Below are positions 1 through 6,510 of a stretch of DNA of 8,882 bases, piece after piece. Where the stretch lies: assembly GCA_900543345.1 (NCBI GenBank), contig UQRJ01000104.1, positions 1 through 8,882 on the forward strand, given 5' to 3'. The notes beneath the pieces are model-generated. The model saw only the letters and a program-made list of their open reading frames with translations. It was not told the DNA's origin and made no database searches. A program made the translations under genes and the position numbers. Numbering within the stretch: position 1 is the stretch's first letter; every line of letters begins with the position of its first letter. Origin of the DNA: an uncultured Sporolactobacillus sp. Its GTDB lineage: Bacteria > Bacillota > Bacilli > Bacillales > Sporolactobacillaceae.

Positions 1-29
1 GTGGGCTCGGAGATGTGTATAAGAGACAG
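1..29 (+). other. Nextera sequencing adapter remnant (not genomic)
   Basis: Bases 11-29 read AGATGTGTATAAGAGACAG, the 19-bp Tn5 mosaic end used in Illumina Nextera libraries. Bases 1-10 (GTGGGCTCGG) are the part of the read-2 (i7 side) adapter that directly precedes it. The genome therefore starts at base 30. The match is seen directly; the identity of the adapter is established knowledge. An apparent GTG start codon at 15-17 lies inside this adapter and must not be used as the start of yabS. Confidence 0.97.
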
Positions 30-572
30 GGAGGTATCAGCCAGATTGTCCAGACCCATCAGCTCGTTCAGACTGTCCAGACAGTGACGCGCCAGGCGAT
101 GACACAGACGATCCGCGGTGTGGTGAACCGGGAACTGCAAGATATTCTCGGTCACGAGAAAGCGGTGGAAGATCTGCCACCGGAAAAGCAAGGAAAAATC
201 ATGGAAGTTGTCGATGAAATGGGTGAGCAGGCCGATCTTATCGTCTGCATTCTTGTCGACACAAGTGCCAGCATGAAAAGCAAACTGGCGACGGTTAAAG
301 AAGCACTAACGGATCTTTCACTGAGTCTGTCCGCACGAATGGGCGATAATCTTTTTGCTCTCTATTTATTTCCCGGGAAAAGGCAACCGGTCCGCCGGGC
401 GGTCGGATGGACACGGAAGCTGGAACATATTGAACATGCCTTTGCCAAAGTCGGCGCCCGTGGAGTGACTCCAACCGGTCCGGCCTTGCGTGAAGCGTTG
501 AAAAGCTTTGATCGGTCTGCCGGACGAAACCTGTCCGCCGATGACGAAAATTATAACGATGAGGCAAGATAA
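30..572 (+). CDS. yabS: YabS, VWA-domain protein (5'-truncated by contig end)
   Basis: This is the C-terminal 180 residues of a von Willebrand factor A domain protein of the YabS type; the N-terminal part is lost at the contig edge. The visible frame opens with a Q/T/V-rich stretch (TRQAMTQTIRGVVNRELQ) followed by the metal-ion-dependent adhesion site DTSASM at visible residues 77-82, then EALTDLSLSLSARMGDN and the later MIDAS-type threonine region GVTPTGPALREAL. The family role is unknown; in B. subtilis yabS sits between spoIIE and yabT, which suggests a sporulation-associated job. The stop (570-572) overlaps the yabT start by 14 nt, so the two are probably translationally coupled. The protein has no visible membrane segment. 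Identification rests on motifs plus gene order; exact function is not inferable. The five residues upstream of Gly-1 in this frame are adapter sequence. Confidence 0.88.
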   Translation, partial: GGISQIVQTHQLVQTVQTVTRQAMTQTIRGVVNRELQDILGHEKAVEDLPPEKQGKIMEVVDEMGEQADLIVCILVDTSASMKSKLATVKEALTDLSLSLSARMGDNLFALYLFPGKRQPVRRAVGWTRKLEHIEHAFAKVGARGVTPTGPALREALKSFDRSAGRNLSADDENYNDEAR

Positions 573-1449
573 TCCTTTCCCCGGGCCTGGGGCGGTGCTG
601 ACCGGTAAATGGCATGGGCGTCGGTACCGGATTATTCGCGAATTGGGCAGCGGCGCCCAGGGGACGGTTTTTCTGGCGGCTTCTTCGCGTGGGCCGGTAG
701 CGCTGAAAATGGCCAAAGATCAGGCTTCCTTGATTACGGAAGTCAACGCACTCAAAGAACTTGAAAAAAGTTGCGGTGAGTCGCCGGGGCCGCGTCTGTA
801 TGATCATGACGATTGGTTCGATGGCCGGAATACGATCGGGTTTTGCGCCATGGAATACCTGCGAGGGACGCCGCTTAACGAGGCATTGCGCACAAAATCC
901 GTTGATTGGGCGGCTGTTTTTGTTTTACAATTACTGAAGCAATTGCAGCAAGTTCATCGGGCCGGCTACGTATTTGGCGATCTGAAACCGGAGAATTTGG
1001 TATTGATCGATCGCCAGCACCGCATCCGTTGCGTCGATTTCGGCGGAGTGACGCGCGTTGGGCGGTCTATCCGTGAATATACCGAATGCTATGATCGCGG
1101 TTATTGGGGACTTGGTACCCGAAAAGCGGATCCGCCTTACGATTTATTTGCGTGTGCGATGATCTTACTGAATGCCTCGGAAAGGCGGCAAATTCGGCGA
1201 TCGGAACATCCGCGTGAGCAGCTGCTTCGCCGGATCGACGACAGTGTGGCATTAGCTCCTTACAGAAAGGTCGTCCGTCGTGCAGCGGTCGGCGGCTATT
1301 CATCGGCACTGCAGATGCGCGAAGAGCTGCTTAAGTCGATGATGAAAAAGCGTCCGTCTCCCGAAAATGGCCGCGGGAGGTGGGCATGGTCGGTGGCAAT
1401 CGTGATCATCGGGCTGTATGTCATTTTTGTCTTTGTTGCGGTGATCTGA
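559..1449 (+). CDS. yabT: YabT, membrane-anchored Hanks-type Ser/Thr kinase
   Basis: A 296-residue protein with a compact eukaryotic-like kinase domain and one C-terminal membrane helix. Visible motifs: glycine loop GSGAQG (30-35), ATP-anchoring Lys50 in VALK, Glu61 in the expected C-helix, catalytic loop FGDLKPEN (139-146; Asp141, Lys143, Asn146 kept, the usual His-Arg of HRD replaced by Phe-Gly), and DFGG (160-163). The C-lobe after this is short. Residues 275-296 (WAWSVAIVIIGLYVIFVFV...) form the membrane anchor; no PASTA repeats are present. In B. subtilis YabT is expressed in sporulation, is activated by DNA and phosphorylates RecA, so a similar role is inferred. ATG at 559 was chosen because the alignment of family starts falls just before the GKW-RY segment and it gives a short overlap with yabS; ATG 541 and TTG 508 are alternatives. 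No strong Shine-Dalgarno precedes any of them, consistent with coupling to yabS. Confidence 0.88.
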   Translation: MRQDNPFPGPGAVLTGKWHGRRYRIIRELGSGAQGTVFLAASSRGPVALKMAKDQASLITEVNALKELEKSCGESPGPRLYDHDDWFDGRNTIGFCAMEYLRGTPLNEALRTKSVDWAAVFVLQLLKQLQQVHRAGYVFGDLKPENLVLIDRQHRIRCVDFGGVTRVGRSIREYTECYDRGYWGLGTRKADPPYDLFACAMILLNASERRQIRRSEHPREQLLRRIDDSVALAPYRKVVRRAAVGGYSSALQMREELLKSMMKKRPSPENGRGRWAWSVAIVIIGLYVIFVFVAVI

Positions 1450-1537
1450 TTACAAGGAGGGTTCGATTCGCCCGGCGGTTGGTGTATGATTAAGTTTGAT
1501 AGTAAGCGACGGTTTTCTCCGGGGAGCGGCGAATGTC

Positions 1538-3508
1538 ATGACCTTTGAAGAACGAGTGATGCATTTTATTGAAAAACATCGACTGATCCGGCCAGGCATG
1601 CGTGTTGTTGCCGGCGTAAGCGGCGGCGCGGATTCGATGGCCCTGCTTTGCTTTTTGTGGGAAAAAAGCAAAGAACTGCAGATCCGCCTGGCCGTCTGTT
1701 CGGTGGATCACAGACTCAGAAGGGAGGACGGTCAGGCGGATCTCCGTTTTGTTGCCGATTATTGCGTGCGGCTCCGTCTGCCGTTCTTCGGTCGGACGGT
1801 CGACGCGGCAGCTTGCAGCCGGGCTGATCGGCTGAGCATTGAAGCGGGCGCACGAAAAGTGCGCTATCAGGCATTTGCCGACGCGGTCAAATCGTTTCAC
1901 GCGGATGCCGTGGCTTTGGCCCATCATGGCGACGATCAGATTGAAACGATGTTAATGCGCGAGGTCAGGGGAAGTGCCGGACCGGCTCGGGCGGGTATAC
2001 CGTATCGGCGTCCCTTCGCCGGCGCCCAGGTCATTCGTCCGTTTCTGGCGGTAACGAAGGCCGATCTGCGCCGATACTGTGCGGCCCGCGGCATTGAGAC
2101 GCGCTTTGATCGCTCGAATTTGTCAGATACCCATACCCGCAATCGGTTTAGAAAAACGGTCCTCCCTTTTTTTAAAGAAGAAAATCCAGCGGTTCACCTG
2201 AAATTTCAATATGAGAGCGAGCGGATTGCCGATGACGAACGATTTTTACATGAACTGGCGCGGGAGCGGCTGCAATCGGCTGTGATCGAGCAAAGGCCGG
2301 GAGTAGTCGTTTTTTCCGTCCCGATTCTACTTGCTGCGCCGTTGCCTTTACAAAGGCGGATGATTCATCTAATATTAAATTATCTTTACGCAAGTCGGCA
2401 AATGAAGCCTTTGCATCAATCCATACATATTGAAAATTTAATCCGTTTGTTGCGCTTGGGCCGGTCCTCCGGCGATATGGTTTTCCCGGGAAATCTAACG
2501 GCTAGGAAGCGCTATGGGACATGCACCATCGGCATGTTTCCGCGAAGGCAGGGTCAAAAATTCGATGAAGCCATCCGCATTCCGGGCACGACATTTTTCC
2601 CATCGGGATCAATCGAAGCGTGTCGTCTACCTGCAAACGAACATCCTGCGGGGATCACCACAAACAATTTAATTGTCGATCTACGGTCGATTCGTCTTCC
2701 GCTGCGGGTCCGCAACCGAAGATCCGGAGATCGGATGCGGCCGAACGGCATGGCGTGTCCACAGAAATTGCGCCGCATTTTTATTAATGCAAAAGTCAAA
2801 CGTGAGGAGCGTGCGTGCTGGCCGGTTGTGACTGACGGGAGCGGCCGGGTGATCTGGTTGCCGCTTCTGCGGCGGGCGCTGCCGCTTCCGCAACGTGCGG
2901 CGGGGGATGAGCATGACTTTTATAAACTGACTTATAAGCCGCAACTTTTTTGGGGGGAAGAGAAAGGAATGAAGGAAGACGTCGAAGAAGTATTAATAAC
3001 GGAAGAAGAGATTCAGCAGAAAGTCCGCGAATTCGGAGCGATTCTTTCGAAAGAATATGAAGGACGTTTTCCACTGGTTATTGGTGTATTGAAAGGGGCG
3101 CTTCCTTTCATGGCGGATTTAATGAAAACGATCAGCGTGCCCATCGAAATCGATTTTATGGATGTTTCCAGCTATGGGAATTCGACAGTTTCCTCCGGCG
3201 AGGTCAAGATCTTAAAAGATCTGGATACGTCGGTAGAAGGCCGGGATATCCTGATTGTTGAGGACATCATCGACAGCGGCCTGACACTGAGCTATCTCGT
3301 CGATTTGTTTAAGACAAGAAAGGCCGAGTCGATTAAGATTGTGACGCTGCTTGATAAACCCGCCGGACGAAAGACAGCGGTTCATCCGGATTTAACCGCT
3401 TTTACGGTCCCCGATGCTTTCCTTGTCGGCTACGGGCTTGATTACGCGGAAAAGTATCGGAATCTGCCGTTCATCGGCATTCTGAAGCCGGAAATTTATA
3501 AGCAGTGA
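1538..3508 (+). CDS. tilS-hprT: Bifunctional TilS-HprT fusion (tRNA-Ile lysidine synthetase / hypoxanthine phosphoribosyltransferase)
   Basis: One open frame of 656 residues joins two enzymes. The N-terminal part (about 1-460) is TilS, which uses ATP to attach lysine to C34 of the CAU-anticodon tRNA-Ile so that it reads AUA. It shows the PP-loop SGGADS (28-33), HHGDDQIE (129-136), the RPFLAVTK...D.SN....RNRFR segment and the TilS C-terminal domain ending with KLRRIFI and R..WPVVTD. After a linker of roughly 15 residues, HprT starts at Met478 (MKEDVEEVLITEEEI) and carries the PRPP-binding loop VEDIIDSG (574-581); it converts hypoxanthine or guanine plus PRPP to IMP or GMP. Both halves look complete. 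Start ATG 1538 fits TilS N-termini; GGGGAG at 1521-1526 is a weak, slightly distant SD, and an in-frame TTG at 1496 has none. Such fusions are known in Listeria; B. subtilis has two genes. In B. subtilis TilS and HprT were reported to act together as an activator of the next gene, ftsH. Confidence 0.93.
   Translation: MTFEERVMHFIEKHRLIRPGMRVVAGVSGGADSMALLCFLWEKSKELQIRLAVCSVDHRLRREDGQADLRFVADYCVRLRLPFFGRTVDAAACSRADRLSIEAGARKVRYQAFADAVKSFHADAVALAHHGDDQIETMLMREVRGSAGPARAGIPYRRPFAGAQVIRPFLAVTKADLRRYCAARGIETRFDRSNLSDTHTRNRFRKTVLPFFKEENPAVHLKFQYESERIADDERFLHELARERLQSAVIEQRPGVVVFSVPILLAAPLPLQRRMIHLILNYLYASRQMKPLHQSIHIENLIRLLRLGRSSGDMVFPGNLTARKRYGTCTIGMFPRRQGQKFDEAIRIPGTTFFPSGSIEACRLPANEHPAGITTNNLIVDLRSIRLPLRVRNRRSGDRMRPNGMACPQKLRRIFINAKVKREERACWPVVTDGSGRVIWLPLLRRALPLPQRAAGDEHDFYKLTYKPQLFWGEEKGMKEDVEEVLITEEEIQQKVREFGAILSKEYEGRFPLVIGVLKGALPFMADLMKTISVPIEIDFMDVSSYGNSTVSSGEVKILKDLDTSVEGRDILIVEDIIDSGLTLSYLVDLFKTRKAESIKIVTLLDKPAGRKTAVHPDLTAFTVPDAFLVGYGLDYAEKYRNLPFIGILKPEIYKQ
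2969..3508 (+). other. hprT: HprT module with retained internal start codon
   Basis: The last 179 residues of the fusion begin with ATG at 2969, exactly where stand-alone HprT proteins of Bacillales begin, and match their usual length of about 180 residues. The codon is preceded by a purine run (GGGGGGAAGAGAAAGGA, 2952-2968) whose G-rich part lies about 8 nt upstream and could pair with the anti-SD. A free HprT might therefore be made in addition to the fusion. The start and purine run are seen; separate translation is inference. Confidence 0.5.
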
Positions 3509-3563
3509 CATTCGCTCGTGCATGGTGCGCGGTGCGATTTGTTGAGGCCATCTGCGCGAATGT
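3508..3563. repeat. Inverted and direct repeats upstream of ftsH
   Basis: ACATTCGC (3508-3515) and GCGAATGT (3556-3563) are perfect 8-bp inverted arms separated by 40 nt; a nested ATGG/CCAT pair lies at 3522-3525 and 3548-3551. Between them GGTGCG occurs twice in a row (3524-3529 and 3531-3536) just upstream of a -35-like TTGAGG. The distal arm overlaps the spacer and -10 region of the candidate ftsH promoter. The repeats are seen directly; a role as operator or RNA hairpin is inferred. Confidence 0.45.
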
Positions 3564-3574
3564 GATAGTATAAA
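3542..3574 (+). promoter_or_regulatory. Candidate ftsH promoter
   Basis: TTGAGG (3542-3547) is a 4/6 match to the sigma-A -35. It is followed after 16 nt by GATAGT (3564-3569) with an upstream TG at 3561-3562 (extended -10), or overlapping alternatives TAGTAT (3566-3571, spacer 18) and TATAAA (3569-3574, spacer too long at 21). ftsH has its own promoter in B. subtilis, so one is expected here. The exact -10 is not decidable from sequence alone. A strong SD (GGAGGAGGT, 3593-3601) follows. Confidence 0.4.
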
Positions 3575-3606
3575 AGATGGCTTGTTAAAGCGGGAGGAGG
3601 TAAGGT

Positions 3607-5625
3607 ATGAATCGACTTTTTAAGAATATTATCATATATTTATTTATATTTGTCGTCATCATCGGCATCGTCAGCTGGCTGACCGAGTCGAATAAAAGTG
3701 TAAAATCGATGAGTTATTCGGCTTTCGAGCAAAATCTGAACGCGGGCAACGTGGAGAAAGTGACGATGCAGCCGGAGGGCAGTGTTTACTCGATAAACGG
3801 CCGGCTCAAGAGCTATGATGAAAATACGACATTTAAAGCTTATATTCCGGCCAGCGACAAAGCGGTGACTCAGATTACCGACCGAGCGAAACAACTTGGC
3901 TTGGACGTCAAACCGGCAGAGCGCGCAAACGGCTGGATGACCTTCCTCACTTCGCTGATTCCGTTTGCAATTATAATGTTTTTGATCTTTTTCCTGCTGA
4001 ATCAAGCCCAGGGCGGCGGCGGCAGGGTGATGAATTTCGGTAAGAGCAAAGCAAAATTGTATGCGGAAGATAAGAAGAAGGTTACGTTTAAGGATGTGGC
4101 CGGGGCGGATGAGGAAAAACAGGAACTGGTAGAGATTGTTGATTTTCTAAAAGATCCGCGCAAGTATATTGCGCTGGGGGCAAGAATTCCCAAGGGTGTT
4201 TTGCTCGAAGGACCGCCCGGAACCGGTAAAACGTTGCTGGCACGTGCGGTGGCCGGCGAAGCGGGGGTACCGTTCTTTTCAATCAGCGGTTCCGATTTTG
4301 TTGAGATGTTTGTCGGCGTCGGCGCTTCCCGTGTGCGCGATCTGTTCGACCAAGCCAAAAAAAATTCGCCGTGCATCATCTTTATCGATGAAATCGATGC
4401 GGTCGGCCGTCAGCGTGGGGCCGGGCTCGGCGGCGGTCATGATGAACGCGAACAGACATTGAACCAACTGCTCGTTGAAATGGACGGGTTCAGCGGTAAT
4501 GAGGGCATCATTGTCATGGCGGCAACGAACCGTCCGGATATTCTCGACCCGGCGCTTTTGCGTCCCGGACGGTTCGACCGTCAGATTCCGGTCGGGCGCC
4601 CGGATTTGCTCGGACGCGAAGCGATATTGCACGTTCATGCACGCAATAAGCCGCTTGCTAAAAATATTGATCTGAAAACAGTAGCCAGACTGACGCCCGG
4701 TTTTTCCGGCGCCGATCTGGAAAACCTGCTGAATGAAGCCGCGTTAGTCGCCGCCCGCGCTAATAAGAAAGTCATCGAAATGAATGATATCGATGAAGCG
4801 GTGGAACGGGTCATTGCCGGCGTAGCGAAGAAATCGCGGGTTATATCGAAAAAGGAACAGAATATTGTTGCTTATCATGAATCGGGACATACAATCGTCG
4901 GTTTGGTGCTTAACGGTGCCGACGAAGTGCACAAGGTGACTGTCATTCCCCGCGGTCAGGCGGGCGGCTACACGGTGTCATTGCCGAAGGAAGATCGCGG
5001 TATGCTGACAAAGCCGGAATTGCTTGATAAAATTTGCGGCCTGCTCGGCGGACGTGTCGCCGAAGAGGTGACATTCGGCGAGATCTCAACCGGTGCCAGC
5101 AACGACTTGCAGCGGGTAACGCAGCTTACGCGCCGGATGGTAACTGAATTCGGCATGAGCGACAAACTCGGACCGCTGCAATTCGGCAACAATAACAGTC
5201 AGGTCTTTCTGGGGCGCGACCTTCAGACAGACCAAAACTACAGTGACACGATTGCTTTTGAGATTGATTCGGAGATACAGCAGATTGTTAAAGGACAATA
5301 CGACCGCTGCAAGAAGCTACTGACGGATCATAAGGATAAGCTTGAACTGATTGCGCAGAACTTACTGAAGTACGAGACGCTGGATGAAGACCAGATTCTT
5401 TCACTGTATAATACGGGAAAATATATTGAACCGAACAAAAATCGTTACGCTCATCAGGAAGAACCTGAAAAAAAAGAAACGAATAAAACCGACAAACCTG
5501 CTTCCGAACCGAAGTCGTCGGATGTAAAGGTGACCATTCACCCTAAAAATCCGATCGAATCGAGTGAACGGAAGGAAGAAGATCGGGGTGGACCGGACGA
5601 TCCTCCGGATGATAAAAAAGTGTGA
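3607..5625 (+). CDS. ftsH: FtsH, ATP-dependent membrane zinc metalloprotease
   Basis: A 672-residue AAA+ protease of the cytoplasmic membrane that degrades misfolded membrane proteins and regulators; in B. subtilis it also affects sporulation and stress responses. Order of parts: membrane helix about 8-25, short external domain, second membrane helix about 112-133 followed by a Gly run, AAA module with Walker A GPPGTGKT (202-209), Walker B IIFIDEID (257-264) and the second region of homology with ATNRPD and LRPGRFDRQ, then the protease domain with HESGH (424-428; His424, Glu425, His428) and Asp500 in NDLQ as third zinc ligand. The last 60 or so residues are charged, rich in E, K, D and P, and probably disordered. 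All catalytic residues are present and length is normal. The start is fixed by GGAGGAGGT six or so bases upstream. It follows tilS-hprT after 98 nt and is closed by a terminator. Confidence 0.98.
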   Translation: MNRLFKNIIIYLFIFVVIIGIVSWLTESNKSVKSMSYSAFEQNLNAGNVEKVTMQPEGSVYSINGRLKSYDENTTFKAYIPASDKAVTQITDRAKQLGLDVKPAERANGWMTFLTSLIPFAIIMFLIFFLLNQAQGGGGRVMNFGKSKAKLYAEDKKKVTFKDVAGADEEKQELVEIVDFLKDPRKYIALGARIPKGVLLEGPPGTGKTLLARAVAGEAGVPFFSISGSDFVEMFVGVGASRVRDLFDQAKKNSPCIIFIDEIDAVGRQRGAGLGGGHDEREQTLNQLLVEMDGFSGNEGIIVMAATNRPDILDPALLRPGRFDRQIPVGRPDLLGREAILHVHARNKPLAKNIDLKTVARLTPGFSGADLENLLNEAALVAARANKKVIEMNDIDEAVERVIAGVAKKSRVISKKEQNIVAYHESGHTIVGLVLNGADEVHKVTVIPRGQAGGYTVSLPKEDRGMLTKPELLDKICGLLGGRVAEEVTFGEISTGASNDLQRVTQLTRRMVTEFGMSDKLGPLQFGNNNSQVFLGRDLQTDQNYSDTIAFEIDSEIQQIVKGQYDRCKKLLTDHKDKLELIAQNLLKYETLDEDQILSLYNTGKYIEPNKNRYAHQEEPEKKETNKTDKPASEPKSSDVKVTIHPKNPIESSERKEEDRGGPDDPPDDKKV

Positions 5626-5660
5626 TCCTATTCGGTGAATGGATTGATAATGATAAGAAG

Positions 5661-5697
5661 CAGAGGCATTTTCCAAACAGAAGATGCCTCTGTTTTT
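5661..5697 (+). terminator. Intrinsic terminator after ftsH, directly upstream of coaX
   Basis: Arms 5661-5673 (CAGAGGCATTTTC) and 5680-5692 (GAAGATGCCTCTG) pair over 13 bp with a single U-G wobble, around a six-base loop, and are followed by TTTTT at 5693-5697. This is a textbook Rho-independent terminator. It ends only 17 bases before the preferred coaX start, which leaves no space for a promoter between them; the hairpin may therefore also act as a read-through valve for coaX-hslO. Confidence 0.92.
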
Positions 5698-5714
5698 GAA
5701 TGGTGGCGATCAAT

Positions 5715-6485
5715 ATGATTTTTGTATGTGATGTCGGCAATACACATATCGTCATGGGTGTTTTCGATGGCCGGCAGCTGGTCGATCATTGGCGGATCTC
5801 AACGGATTCTCGTAAAACGGAGGATGAATTTGCGATGATCGTCCGTGAATTGTTTAATTACGGCGGCTTATCCTTCGATGCGATCGACGGTGTGGCCATT
5901 TCGACGGTTGTTCCGTCGATTTTATACGCGCTCGTGCGCATGAGCGAGAAGTATTTTCATGTCAGCCCGGTTATTGTCGGTCCGGGAATCAAGACCGGCC
6001 TGAATTTAAAATACGAAAATCCGCGGGAACTCGGCGCCGATCTGATTGTCAATGCGGTTGCGGCCGTGCATGATTATCCGGCGCCGATCATTGTCATCGA
6101 TTTCGGAACGGCGACAACTTATTCCTATATCGATGAAAACGGCGATTATATCGGTGGGGCAGTTGCTCCCGGCATCCTGGTATCAACGGAAGCGCTGTAT
6201 CAACAGGCGTCGAAGCTGCCTCGCATTGAAATTGCCAAACCGCCACACATCGTCGGGCGCAATACGGTTCATGCCATGCAGTCCGGGGTTGTGTACGGTT
6301 ATGTCGGCCAAGTCGAAGGGATCGTCGGGCGGATGAGTCAGCAGGCCGCGAAGCAGCCGGTTGTTGTGGCGACCGGCGGACTATGCATGTTGGTGGCCGA
6401 TGAAACGAATGTAATCAATCATGTCGATCAGTTGCTGACCCTAAAAGGGCTCTATCTGATCTATTGTCGAAATCGGAAGTCATGA
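5715..6485 (+). CDS. coaX: CoaX, type III pantothenate kinase
   Basis: A 256-residue enzyme that phosphorylates pantothenate with ATP, the first step of coenzyme A synthesis, in the cytoplasm. Visible ASKHA-fold motifs: DVGNT (6-10, phosphate-binding loop), KTEDEF, GPGIKTGL, GADLIVNAVAA with Asp109 as probable catalytic base, VIDFGTATTY with Asp129 (monovalent cation site region), GAVAPG and ATGGL near the C-terminus. Type III kinases need K+ or NH4+ and resist pantothenamide inhibitors (family knowledge). ATG 5715 was preferred over in-frame ATG 5700 because family members start right before the DVGNT strand, and GGTGG at 5702-5706 gives a weak SD at suitable distance, whereas ATG 5700 follows directly on the terminator T-run. 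hslO starts 25 nt downstream, so the two are likely cotranscribed. Confidence 0.95.
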   Translation: MIFVCDVGNTHIVMGVFDGRQLVDHWRISTDSRKTEDEFAMIVRELFNYGGLSFDAIDGVAISTVVPSILYALVRMSEKYFHVSPVIVGPGIKTGLNLKYENPRELGADLIVNAVAAVHDYPAPIIVIDFGTATTYSYIDENGDYIGGAVAPGILVSTEALYQQASKLPRIEIAKPPHIVGRNTVHAMQSGVVYGYVGQVEGIVGRMSQQAAKQPVVVATGGLCMLVADETNVINHVDQLLTLKGLYLIYCRNRKS

Positions 6486-6510
6486 CCTTCATCCTCAAGG
6501 AGGAATCAGA

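Noticed and set aside
15..17. GTG as start of yabS
   Set aside because: It lies in the Nextera adapter, not in genomic DNA.
508..558. N-terminal extension of yabT from TTG 508 or ATG 541
   Set aside because: It would lengthen the overlap with yabS, has no good SD, and the extra residues are not part of the kinase fold; ATG 559 is preferred, though ATG 541 cannot be excluded.
295..807. 170-residue open frame on the minus strand
   Set aside because: It lies opposite yabS and yabT, has no recognisable motif, and its R/P-rich composition is typical of an antisense shadow.
1462..1490. Promoter for tilS using TATGAT (1485-1490)
   Set aside because: The -10 is fair but the hexamer 17 nt upstream (TTCGAT) matches only the first two bases of the -35 consensus and no extended TGn is correctly placed.
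1496..1537. N-terminal extension of TilS from TTG 1496
   Set aside because: No SD before the TTG, and TilS proteins normally begin about 25-30 residues before SGGxDS, which fits ATG 1538.
5646..5651. GATAAT as a sure promoter for coaX or a small RNA
   Set aside because: Good -10 hexamer, but no -35 at 15-19 nt and the transcript would end at the terminator after about 40 nt.
5700..5714. Upstream start of coaX at ATG 5700
   Set aside because: It immediately follows the terminator T-run without an SD, and CoaX proteins begin just before DVGNT, as with ATG 5715.
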